Of a DNA stretch of 64,000 nt, positions 25,832 through 33,330 are shown piece after piece; position 1 is the first letter of the stretch; each line of letters starts with the position of its first letter. The position numbers were made by a program, and so were the translations under genes. The stretch spans positions 24,321-88,320 of the forward strand of contig DMXM01000003.1 of the NCBI GenBank assembly GCA_003482905.1, written 5' to 3'. The stretch is from Elusimicrobiota bacterium (GTDB taxonomy: Bacteria > Elusimicrobiota > Elusimicrobia > Elusimicrobiales > UBA9959). The notes under the pieces are model-generated. The model saw only the letters and a list, made by a program, of their open reading frames with translations, had not been told where the DNA came from and made no database searches.

Positions 25832-26617
25832 TTAAGCGGCGGCCTCTTTCTTAACGGTCTTGCGTTTTTCCGGCTCCAGGTAGGCCTTCAGATTGGCTTC
25901 CACCACGCTCGGGGTGGCGCCGCTCTGCAGCAGCAGCACGCCGCGGATCACGATCTCTTTGACGAAGAGCTCTTCCTCGGAGCGGTGCTTCAGCTTGCCG
26001 GCCATGGGCAGAAACAGCCAGTAGCCGGACCCCAGGCCGTAGAAAGCCGCGGCCAGCGCCAGGGCCATGCGGCGCGGCACCTGGGCCACATCGTCGATGG
26101 AGGATAGCATCAGGATCATGCCCAGCACGGTGCCGATGATGCCGAAAGCGGGGGCGTAAGTTCCCAGCGCGTTGAAGATCTCGCGGCCGGCCTTATGGCG
26201 CTCGCGGATAAAGTCCAGTTCGGTCTCGAGCATGTTGCGGATAAATTCATGGTCGGCGCCGTCTATGACCAGCTGCACGCCGCGCTTGAGGAAATCGTTG
26301 TCGATGGCCTTGGCGTCGGTTTCAAGGGCCAGGAAACCCTCTTTCTTGGCCTTCTGGGAGAGCGCCACAAAAGTGGAGACCAGTTTGGAGGTATCCTCGC
26401 CTTTGGAGGTCATGACTTTTTTAAGGACCTTGGTCACGCCTATCACGGAGGAAAGCGGGAAGTTGACGAGCAGCGCGCAGAAGGTGCCGCCGATGACCAC
26501 CAGGAAGGCTTCGACATTAAGGAATGGCTTGAAGCCTGCGATGCCTTCGCCCAGGTAAACGGACGCGATCACGAAACCAAAAAAGACTATTATGCCGGTG
26601 AATGTTGCTATATCCAT
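25832..26617 (-). CDS. motA: MotA-like stator protein
   Basis: The multi-pass stator subunit that forms the ion channel with MotB and pushes on FliG. Four transmembrane segments: two near the N-terminus (about 5-25, 35-55) and two after the cytoplasmic loop (about 148-170, 185-205). The conserved TYAPAFGIIGTVLGMI segment holds the channel proline. The charged cytoplasmic loop (ETELDFIRERHKAGRE) is where torque residues lie in the family. Length 261 is typical for the Gram-positive/spirochaete-like MotA group. A TTGGAG Shine-Dalgarno lies 6-7 nt upstream. The order flbD-motA-motB is that of classical flagellar operons. Confidence 0.94.
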   Translation of the reverse strand: MDIATFTGIIVFFGFVIASVYLGEGIAGFKPFLNVEAFLVVIGGTFCALLVNFPLSSVIGVTKVLKKVMTSKGEDTSKLVSTFVALSQKAKKEGFLALETDAKAIDNDFLKRGVQLVIDGADHEFIRNMLETELDFIRERHKAGREIFNALGTYAPAFGIIGTVLGMILMLSSIDDVAQVPRRMALALAAAFYGLGSGYWLFLPMAGKLKHRSEEELFVKEIVIRGVLLLQSGATPSVVEANLKAYLEPEKRKTVKKEAAA

Positions 26618-26641
26618 AATTTAGCTCCAAGGTCTGCGCGG

Positions 26642-26866
26642 CTACTTCTTCTCGAATCCCTCTATGGGGTTCACGCATTTCCGCTCCGCGTAAACCTGTT
26701 TCTTATATTCCACCACCTTGGCTATCACCGATTCTACGGAGTCTTTAACTATAAACCTGTTGCCGGTGGCCAGGTTCAACACGGTATCGGGGGCGGCCTC
26801 GACGCTTTCTATAAGTTCGGCGTTCACCACCACGAGCGACCCGTTGAGTTTTTCAAGCTTTATCAT
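26642..26866 (-). CDS. flbD: FlbD-like small motility protein
   Basis: A 74-residue protein beginning MIKLEKLNGSLVVVNAELIE, the FlbD family (PF06289), with the conserved T(G)NRFIVKDSVESV segment. FlbD proteins are found between hook genes and motA in flagellar operons of spirochaetes and Firmicutes; their molecular role is poorly known. I chose ATG 26866 because the family motif begins there; the frame remains open upstream through an AT-rich spacer. It is followed by motA after 24 nt. Confidence 0.88.
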   Translation of the reverse strand: MIKLEKLNGSLVVVNAELIESVEAAPDTVLNLATGNRFIVKDSVESVIAKVVEYKKQVYAERKCVNPIEGFEKK

Positions 26867-26978
26867 TTGAGTAATTATACTAATAGTAGGTGATAGGCGG
26901 TAGGGGATGGGGTATAGGTTATAGGGCGCGGGGATCAGGACGCTCCGTCCACGCAATCCGCAACCTGCCACCCACCGC
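26867..26978 (-). promoter_or_regulatory. low-complexity spacer with -10 element before flbD
   Basis: A 112-bp gap. On the minus strand TATAAT (26879-26874) lies only 7 nt before the flbD ATG, so a transcript from it would be leaderless. The rest is low-complexity sequence made of imperfect CCTAT/ACC-type units (26882-26925) and a GGTGGGTGGCAGG stretch, unlike the surrounding coding DNA. Confidence 0.5.
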
Positions 26979-29273
26979 CTATTCTTTCTTGCCCTTAACG
27001 GCCCACTTGAGCCTGTCGGCCAGGGATCCTTCCATTTCTTTGTAGCTCTCCAGCTCCGCGGATATTTCGGCCAGCCTGGCGGCGTCGGCCTCGCGCTGCT
27101 GGGCGGCGGAGGCCTGCAGGCTGAGAAGGCCGGCGTGCTCCGTCTCCAGCGCCCCCGCGCTTTCCTGGACCTGGAACTCCATCTGCTGCGCTCTTTGTTT
27201 GAGGAACAGAACTTCGGATTCAAAACGGGCGCGGTTCTCGCTTTCGGTTTTAAGCTGTTCGGCCTGGGCGCGGAGCTCGGCGGCCAGGCTGGCGGCCTGC
27301 GCCTCCGCGGCGGTTTTCTGCGCTGCGGTCACCGAGGACTGTTCCCGGAAAGCGGCGGCCTCGGCGGCAAGGCGCTGGCGGTCGGCTTCCACGGCGCGGG
27401 CGTATTTTTCGGCTTCAGCCTTCTGAGCGGCGGCGGCAGCGGCGGCGCTCTCCTGCCTGGCGGCCTCGGCCTCGGCCCTTGCCACCCTGGCTTCGTACTC
27501 CTTCGCCTTTTTATCTATGGCGCCCTCATAATCCATGGAGACGGCGGAAAGGCGGTTGTTTTCTATCTCTAATTTATGCGCCGCACCCTGTACCGCGGAG
27601 AGGGATTCGCGCAGCTCTTTGATCTGCGCGGAATATTCGGTCTCGAGCTGGCGCCGGAGGGCGTTCTTTTCCTCTTCGGCGGAATTTTCATACTTGGCGC
27701 GCAGCTGCGCCGTCCTGGCGTCGAATTCGGCCTGGCGTTCCGACACCAGCTTCTCCGCGGCTTGCCTGGCGGCGGCCGTAGTGGCGGCCAGCCCTGCCTG
27801 CCCGGCCGCGGTTATCTTTAAAATTTCTTCCTGGTGGGCGCGCATAAGGCCGGCGATCTCTTCTGCGTGCTTGCGGTCCATCTCGGCGGCGTAACTGTTC
27901 TTCACGCGGTCCATCTCCGCGGCGCTGCCGCTCTTGACGCGGTCTATCTGTGAGACGCAGTCGCTCTTGACGCGGTCGGTCTCGGCGCGCATCTTCGCGG
28001 CCATAGCTTCCAGCTCCCCCTGGTGGGAGGCCTTGAAACTTTCGTTCTCGGCCTTAAGGCGCTTTATTTCCTCCAGCTGGGCGGCCATGTTCTGGGCCAA
28101 CTGCATTTTTTCAAGCCGCAGCTGCCCGCGCTCTTTTTCCAGCACGGTATTGATGGCCTGCACCCGGCCTACAAAACCCTTCAGCTTAAGCAGTTCGGAA
28201 AGCGCCCGCACCTTTTCCCCGGACACATCGGCGATGGCCTTCTCCTTCTCCTGCAGCTGCAGCTCGAAACGCCCCTGGAGCTGCTTCAGCTCGTCGTTCT
28301 TCTCGGCGTTCTTGCGGTCGGAAATGGAGCCTATCTCCGCCTGGAGGCGGCCTATTTCCTTCTGCAGCTTCTCTACCTCGAAATTAGCCCTCTCGTCGCG
28401 CAGCTTGGCCTCGCCAAGGGCGGCCGCCTCGCGCGACCGCATCATGATATTGTCCGATTTAAGTTCGGCCAGCTGGCGCTCCTTCTCGGGGATCACCTTT
28501 ATATAGGACTCTATGGAGGCCTTCTCGCGCTCGGCGCGGGCCACCTCGTCCTTCATTTTGGAGAGGTCCCGCTCCAGCATGGATTTCTCCATGGAAACCT
28601 TGCGGAACTCGTCCTCGGTCTCGCGCAGCTTTACGTCGGCGTATTTGAGCGAGCTGATGGCGGCCTCGCGGGAGGCTATCTCTTTCTGCCACTGGGCTTT
28701 CTCGTCAAGCCAGCGGCGCTCCATCTCCTGAAGGCGGTGTATGAAATGGCCCTCCACGTCGCGGCCCTGGGTCTCGCGCTCCGACATCTGGTTCTTGAGC
28801 GTCCCCATCCAGGTCTCGCGCTCCTGGGCCAGGCGGGTCTCCATTTCTTTTATCTTGGACTTGAGCGAAAGACGCTCCTCCTCCACCTCGTGGTCGCGGC
28901 GGTCGCGGCGCATCTTCTCCTGTATATCCTTCAGCGAAGACTCCACGCGGGAGGAAAGGGCTTCGTCCTGCTGATTCTTAAGTGTGGCCAGCAGGGCTTT
29001 TTCCTTCTCCTGGGACAGAAGTTTTTCCATGTCCGAGATCTTTTTTTCCAGCTTGTCTTTCTCTTCCTGTATCTTTTTAGCCTCTTCCGCGGAAGAGTCC
29101 TTTGCGGGCTGGGGGGCGGCCGCGGGCTGGGCGAACTGGGGAGCGAAAGGCGCCTGCGGCAGGGGCAAAGAAGGTCTCCCCCCCGGCGGGGGCGGGAAAC
29201 TGTTGGGCTTGATCATGCCGGGAGGCAGCGGGGGCATCCCGGGTTTAGAAATTTTTTTATCCCTGTCGTCCAT
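26979..29273 (-). CDS. large cytoplasmic coiled-coil protein with proline-rich head
   Basis: A 764-residue protein without signal peptide or membrane segment. Residues 1-60 are very Pro-rich (PGMPPLPPGMIKP, FPPPPGGRPSLPLP), then an almost continuous Glu/Lys/Ala/Gln heptad-type coiled coil runs to the end. I know no specific family; similarity to SMC, FliH or AglZ-like proteins in searches would mostly reflect coiled coil. It is placed between the FliF/FliG fusion and flbD, so a scaffold or adaptor for the motor is the simplest guess. A weak GGA precedes the ATG at 29273. Confidence 0.8.
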   Translation of the reverse strand: MDDRDKKISKPGMPPLPPGMIKPNSFPPPPGGRPSLPLPQAPFAPQFAQPAAAPQPAKDSSAEEAKKIQEEKDKLEKKISDMEKLLSQEKEKALLATLKNQQDEALSSRVESSLKDIQEKMRRDRRDHEVEEERLSLKSKIKEMETRLAQERETWMGTLKNQMSERETQGRDVEGHFIHRLQEMERRWLDEKAQWQKEIASREAAISSLKYADVKLRETEDEFRKVSMEKSMLERDLSKMKDEVARAEREKASIESYIKVIPEKERQLAELKSDNIMMRSREAAALGEAKLRDERANFEVEKLQKEIGRLQAEIGSISDRKNAEKNDELKQLQGRFELQLQEKEKAIADVSGEKVRALSELLKLKGFVGRVQAINTVLEKERGQLRLEKMQLAQNMAAQLEEIKRLKAENESFKASHQGELEAMAAKMRAETDRVKSDCVSQIDRVKSGSAAEMDRVKNSYAAEMDRKHAEEIAGLMRAHQEEILKITAAGQAGLAATTAAARQAAEKLVSERQAEFDARTAQLRAKYENSAEEEKNALRRQLETEYSAQIKELRESLSAVQGAAHKLEIENNRLSAVSMDYEGAIDKKAKEYEARVARAEAEAARQESAAAAAAAQKAEAEKYARAVEADRQRLAAEAAAFREQSSVTAAQKTAAEAQAASLAAELRAQAEQLKTESENRARFESEVLFLKQRAQQMEFQVQESAGALETEHAGLLSLQASAAQQREADAARLAEISAELESYKEMEGSLADRLKWAVKGKKE

Positions 29274-29301
29274 ATATTATTCCGGCTGAACTATCAGCAC
29301 A

Positions 29302-29329
29302 CCTATATTCTAAAGAAAGCGGGTTTCAA
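29302..29329 (-). promoter_or_regulatory. possible promoter of the coiled-coil gene
   Basis: On the minus strand TTGAAA (29329-29324) and TATAGG (29307-29302) are 16 bp apart, in the 81-nt gap after the FliF/FliG gene. An overlapping TAGAAT is an alternative -10. It suggests an internal promoter within the motor cluster. Confidence 0.4.
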
Positions 29330-29354
29330 TTAAGTTACGTAAATGTTAATTCTC

Positions 29355-31301
29355 CTAGCGGCCCACCTGGGTCTTGAAACCGGACAGCCATTCGACGGCG
29401 GCCGGGTCTCCGGACAGCGCCGCGTAGCGCTCGTAGGCGGCCACGGCCTCGTCCACGCGCTGCAGGGCGTAGTAGACGGTGCCCAGGTATTGCCAGGTCT
29501 GCGCGTTCCCCGCGTCCAGCGAGGAGGCGTATTCCAGGTACTGCAGGCTCTCCGGCAGCTTGCCCTGGTTGTAAAGGTCCATGCCGGCGGCCAGGTACTG
29601 CCCGGCCTGGGCGGACTGCTCCGCGGAAGGGCCGGCGGACGGTTCAGCCTTCGGGGCGGACATGCTTTCGAATTTGCGCTTGCGCTCGTCGCCGGAGGAC
29701 ATCTCCGCGCCGTCTATTATATAGACTTCCTGGGTGTTGCCCTGGCGCACGTTTATCTTGCCCTCCGCCTCCAGCGCCTTTACCGCATCCAGGATCTTCA
29801 TCTGGGCCTCGTCCTGCAGGGCCGGGGTGATCTCGCCCGAGTACTCCATTATTTCCTTAATGGCGTTCACCGCGCCCTGCGACATGTTGGAGAAGAACTT
29901 GTTGGCGATGGCCGGGTCCGCCTTGGCCACGGCCTTGGCGATATCCTCGTTGGAGAGGTTCCTGATGACGGTCTGCATATCGCGGTCCGGGAAATTGACG
30001 ACATCCTCGAACATCAGCACTATGCGCTTGACCTTTTCGTAGATATCCGGCTTCTGCGTTTTGAGGTATTCGATGATATTCTTGCGGGTCGCCGGGTCGG
30101 AATCGTCCAGCATCTTCGCCAGCCGCTCTATGCCGCCCATCACGAAATCCACGTTCTCGCGTATATCCTTATCTATGGCGTCTATCTGTTCGCGGGTGGC
30201 CTGGCGCACGGTAAGGGCTTCCAGGGCCACGCGGGACTGCATCTCCACGGGCAGCATGGACAGGGCCTGGCGGGAGAGGTCCGGCTTGATGTAGCTGAGC
30301 ACCACGGCTATCACCCACGGGTCCTCCTTCCTCAGCAGGAACAGGTAGATCAGCCGCTTCAGGTTTTCCTCGTTCAGGTACGTGAAAGGTTCAAATTTCT
30401 TCATACTCTCGTCCTCTTCTTCCTTCGCCTCCGCTTCCTTCTGCAGAAAATTCATGTCTATGCTCTGGTGCCCCTCCGTCTCCTCCTTACCCTCCCCTTC
30501 GCCGGCGCCGCCGCCTTCCTCCCTCTTATCCTCTATATTCACCTCGGCGCCGGGCTTGGCCATGAGCGCCTTGACGTATTTGCGGAAAAAGCCCCAGAGC
30601 GGGCCGAAGAGGAACAATAGCAGTATAAGGAAAAGCAGCGCGTAAAGCAACGGCAGGTAGACCCCGGGCCGTTTCAGGTCGTCGAACATGTTGTGAACAT
30701 TGAACTTAGTCGCCTTAAAGACCACGGTCGGCGCGTCTTTCTTGCGGATCTTATAAGGGACGAGGAAGTCGTCCACCCGCTCGCGGGCCAGCTTCACGGC
30801 GGCCGCCGGCAGAGTATCGTCGTGTATTACCGTCAGCTGAAAGCGGGTTATCTCGTTCTCGAGGCCGTAGCGTATTTCCTGCACGCCCTTGGCCTGCTGG
30901 GCCTGCTGGCCCTGGGCCGCCTCCGGCCGTTTATTATCCCCGCCCAGCACCGACTTGGGCTTGGGGATGCCGGGCAGGATGAAATCGGTATCGGAGCCGG
31001 CGCCCTGGCCGGGCCCCTTTTCCTTGTACTTCTGTATTATGCCTATGCCTTCCTTGTTCTGTTCGGCCCTCTTCGAGATAACCTCCAGTTCCACGTCCGC
31101 GAAAACGAAGGATTTATTGGGCCCGAGGATGGGGTCGAGGATCTCGGTCTTTATCTTGGTCTCGGTCTCGCGGCGCAGGGAATCCTGCCGCTCCATCAGC
31201 GACGCGCCCATGGTGTCGGTCACCGGCGACGAGCCCGACTGGGCCGAAACCCCGGGCGCCGCCATGGCCAGCAATATAAATATAAGCGCAAGTTTACGCA
31301 T
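29355..31301 (-). CDS. FliF C-terminal half fused to FliG and TPRs (rotor-like fusion)
   Basis: A 648-residue fusion. Residues 1-20 are a signal peptide or first membrane segment. Residues 45-200 resemble the FliF C-terminal periplasmic region (KTEILDPILGPNKSFVFADVEL ... NEITRFQLTVIHD). A transmembrane helix spans about 213-237. A charged linker follows, then a FliG-like middle and C-terminal region (about 308-520): EDPWVIAVVLSYIKP stands where FliG has EHPQ, and LMFEDVVNFPDRDMQ and KFFSNMSQGAV are clear FliG_C motifs. Residues 560-640 are two or three TPRs. The YscJ/ring-building part of FliF is missing. Of the FliG torque charges, the SQR arginine reads SQG and the Asp pair reads Glu-Ile. 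The ATG at 31301 has TAGAAT 9 nt upstream on the minus strand. Confidence 0.85.
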   Translation of the reverse strand: MRKLALIFILLAMAAPGVSAQSGSSPVTDTMGASLMERQDSLRRETETKIKTEILDPILGPNKSFVFADVELEVISKRAEQNKEGIGIIQKYKEKGPGQGAGSDTDFILPGIPKPKSVLGGDNKRPEAAQGQQAQQAKGVQEIRYGLENEITRFQLTVIHDDTLPAAAVKLARERVDDFLVPYKIRKKDAPTVVFKATKFNVHNMFDDLKRPGVYLPLLYALLFLILLLFLFGPLWGFFRKYVKALMAKPGAEVNIEDKREEGGGAGEGEGKEETEGHQSIDMNFLQKEAEAKEEEDESMKKFEPFTYLNEENLKRLIYLFLLRKEDPWVIAVVLSYIKPDLSRQALSMLPVEMQSRVALEALTVRQATREQIDAIDKDIRENVDFVMGGIERLAKMLDDSDPATRKNIIEYLKTQKPDIYEKVKRIVLMFEDVVNFPDRDMQTVIRNLSNEDIAKAVAKADPAIANKFFSNMSQGAVNAIKEIMEYSGEITPALQDEAQMKILDAVKALEAEGKINVRQGNTQEVYIIDGAEMSSGDERKRKFESMSAPKAEPSAGPSAEQSAQAGQYLAAGMDLYNQGKLPESLQYLEYASSLDAGNAQTWQYLGTVYYALQRVDEAVAAYERYAALSGDPAAVEWLSGFKTQVGR

Positions 31302-31373
31302 GACAATACTATTCTATCTTTATCCTATTACAGGAATGTTTCAAAAAAGTTCAACATTTAATTTCGCTTCGGC

Positions 31374-31497
31374 GCAGGCCGGGCCGGATAAGCAAAACCC
31401 TGCCGGAAGCCCGAGCTTGCATAAGCGCGAGGGCTGAGGCGGGGAAGGGCGGGCACGGTGTGTCCCGACCCTGTTTTTGCGTTCCGGCCCGGCCTGC
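31374..31497 (-). repeat. cloverleaf-like structured repeat, copy A
   Basis: A 124-bp element. Outer arms 31374-31388 and 31483-31497 are perfectly complementary (15 bp). Inside are stem CCCTGCC/GGCGGGG (31398-31404 and 31438-31444) around a conserved GAGCTTGCATAAGCGCGA hairpin, and stem AGGGCGGG/CCCG-A-CCCT (31446-31453 and 31464-31472). GCAAAA and TTTTTGC extend the base. It begins 15 nt after the stop of the PorV-like gene and lies before the FliF/FliG gene. Copy B is at 33331. I do not recognise it as a known RNA or transposon end. Confidence 0.88.
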
Positions 31498-31512
31498 TCC
31501 GAAGCGCCGCCC

Positions 31513-33129
31513 TTAGCGGACCTGTTTCAGGAAGTTCTTGACCATGGTGTTGTTGGGGTTGATCTCCACCACCCGCTCCCAGATAACCTTGGCCTTCTCT
31601 TTCTGGTCCATCAGGTAGAACGCGCTGCCCATGATCTCAAGGGCCGTCTCGTTATTGGGCTCCAGGTCCAGAATGTCCTGCGCGCGCTTCATGGCCAGGT
31701 CGTACTTGCCGTCATAGATGGACTGGCGGGCGTCGTAGGTGCGCTGGTCTATGTAAGTGAAGATCTCGGGGCCCTCGGGCTTGCGGGTAAGCTCGCTGAC
31801 ATTGGCCTCTTTCTCCACCATGTTGAGCAGGGAGAGCAGGCGGTCGTTCTTCGGCTCCTTGTTGAAAGCGTGGCGCAGCACGTTGACGGAGGCCCGCAGG
31901 TCCTTGCCGTCCACGTAGGCGATAATGCCGCGGCGGGTCAGGGTGGGCACTTCCTCGCCGCCGGTGGCGTCGGGCACGTAGTCTATGGCGCCCTGCAGGC
32001 GGGTGATCATGCGGCGGATCTCGTTATTGCCGGGGTCGGCGTCCATGGCGCTGCGCAGTTTCTCCATGGCGCGGGTGAAGTAGCCGGACTTGAAATACTG
32101 CAGGGCCTGGCGGACGATGTCGCGGACCTCGCGGTCGTGCTTGGTCTTGTTGGACTGCCCCATGCGCAGGGTGACGGAAAAGCGGGTGGTGGTGCCGAGC
32201 GCGTGCACGCCCTGGGCCACGTCGAAACCGAGGTTCTTGTATTTGATGCCCAGGCCGAAGTCGGCCTCCTGTATGCCCGGGGTCCCCATTACGCCGAAGC
32301 GCAGGGCGCTCCAGTACATCAGCCAGTACTCGCCGCCGAAGCGCCAGTTGGTGGCCGAGTTCTGGGGCTTGGCGATGTCGAAGCCGAAAACCAGGCTGCC
32401 CTTGAAGAGGCTGAGCGCCTGGCCGAACTTGAGGGTCAGGGGCAGCTTGTCGTCGGTATCCCCGGAGGCCATGGAGAAAACGTTCTGGATGCCTACGGCC
32501 GCGCGGTAGGTCTTGGAGAACTTATTCAGCATCGCCACGTCTATGGCGTTGAAGGAATCGGCCGAGGTATCCAGGGTGCGGGAGATGTTCTTGGCCATGA
32601 CGCCGAAAGAGAGCTTGTCCGAAACCTCGCGGCCCCAGGAGAAAGCCAGCGCCCGCTCCACGCTGTCGAAAGAGCCCAGGGTCTTGATATCGATAATCTC
32701 GTCGCCGCCGGGGTTGGCGGTGATGGAGATCTTCTCGAAGCCCACGGACTTAAGCTGGGTCATGCTGACGGCCCAGGTGCCCTTGGTGGTGGTGGGGTGC
32801 GCGTAGGTGAAGAAGTTAAGCGTGGTGTCCGCGAAAAGGGTGGCCTGCATGGCGGTGAATTCCTTGCGCTCAAGCAGGGTGAGGGCGGCGGGGTTCCAGT
32901 AGGAGGCGGAAGCGTCGTCCGCCACCGCGAAGAAGGCGCCGCCCATGCCCAGGGACCTGGCGCCGGCGCCGTAGGCCATGAACTGCCCGGGCTGGCCGCC
33001 GCTCTGGGCCAGGGCCGACGCCGCCGAAAACGCAATAAAAAGCCCCATGGCCGGGCTGAAGCGCATTACACGCTTCAAGGAAGCCCATATAGCCAAGGGG
33101 GCAAAAGCAATACAATAATTGCGTTTCAT
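31513..33129 (-). CDS. PorV/UPF0164-like outer-membrane beta-barrel with C-terminal TPRs
   Basis: A 538-residue exported protein. After a signal sequence ending ASALA-QS, the segment AYGAGARSLGMGGAFFAVADDASASYWNPAAL is the hallmark of the PorV/PorQ (FadL-related) family, a barrel of about 300 residues. Residues 330-538 are helical TPR repeats (GYFTRAMEKLRSAMDADPGN, EPNNETALEIMGSAFYLM). PorV shuttles type IX cargo proteins to the cell surface in Bacteroidota. The ATG at 33129 is only 6 nt from the riboswitch and opens an odd N-terminus; a TTG at 33081 or ATG at 33066 gives a cleaner signal peptide and may be the true start. It lies between the giant gene and the rotor fusion. Confidence 0.85.
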   Translation of the reverse strand: MKRNYCIAFAPLAIWASLKRVMRFSPAMGLFIAFSAASALAQSGGQPGQFMAYGAGARSLGMGGAFFAVADDASASYWNPAALTLLERKEFTAMQATLFADTTLNFFTYAHPTTTKGTWAVSMTQLKSVGFEKISITANPGGDEIIDIKTLGSFDSVERALAFSWGREVSDKLSFGVMAKNISRTLDTSADSFNAIDVAMLNKFSKTYRAAVGIQNVFSMASGDTDDKLPLTLKFGQALSLFKGSLVFGFDIAKPQNSATNWRFGGEYWLMYWSALRFGVMGTPGIQEADFGLGIKYKNLGFDVAQGVHALGTTTRFSVTLRMGQSNKTKHDREVRDIVRQALQYFKSGYFTRAMEKLRSAMDADPGNNEIRRMITRLQGAIDYVPDATGGEEVPTLTRRGIIAYVDGKDLRASVNVLRHAFNKEPKNDRLLSLLNMVEKEANVSELTRKPEGPEIFTYIDQRTYDARQSIYDGKYDLAMKRAQDILDLEPNNETALEIMGSAFYLMDQKEKAKVIWERVVEINPNNTMVKNFLKQVR

Positions 33130-33131
33130 TG

Positions 33132-33210
33132 TTTTCGGCAGCCTGACCCCCGCTCACTTAGCGGGTCTTAGCTTTGCGCCGCCGGTTTTCACCGGCTTTG
33201 CTATTATCGT
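33132..33210 (-). promoter_or_regulatory. cyclic di-GMP-I (GEMM-I) type riboswitch
   Basis: Read on the minus strand, the leader shows the family landmarks in order: GCAAAGCC, a stem capped by a GAAA tetraloop (CCGGT-GAAA-ACCGG), the highly conserved GGCGCAAAGC, a second G/C-rich hairpin (ACCCGCT ... AGCGGG) and the closing CAGGCTGCCGAA. The base before CAAA is G, as in c-di-GMP-binding members; A there is typical of cGAMP-preferring variants. The second hairpin is short and its tetraloop receptor is not obvious. Only about 6 nt separate the aptamer from the annotated ATG. Confidence 0.75.
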
Positions 33211-33254
33211 AACAATACGGCGTTACAAACTCGTTACAGATTTACGGCATTAAT

Positions 33255-33282
33255 ATTATAGCACATTAAAATGGTTTGTCAA
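33255..33282 (-). promoter_or_regulatory. consensus promoter of the riboswitch/PorV-like gene
   Basis: On the minus strand TTGACA (33282-33277) and TATAAT (33260-33255), both perfect, are 16 bp apart. They predict a leader of about 120 nt containing the riboswitch. Just upstream lies the perfect 12-bp palindrome TTGACATGTCAA (33293-33304), a possible operator. Confidence 0.85.
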
Positions 33283-33330
33283 GCCCCACCCCTTGACATG
33301 TCAATCCCATCACACCTTTCGTGGCGGCCC

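Noticed and set aside
33132..33210. cGAMP-type (Hypr-1) variant of the GEMM riboswitch
   Set aside because: By my alignment the ligand-contacting position before CAAA is G, not A, which favours c-di-GMP; the alignment was done by eye.
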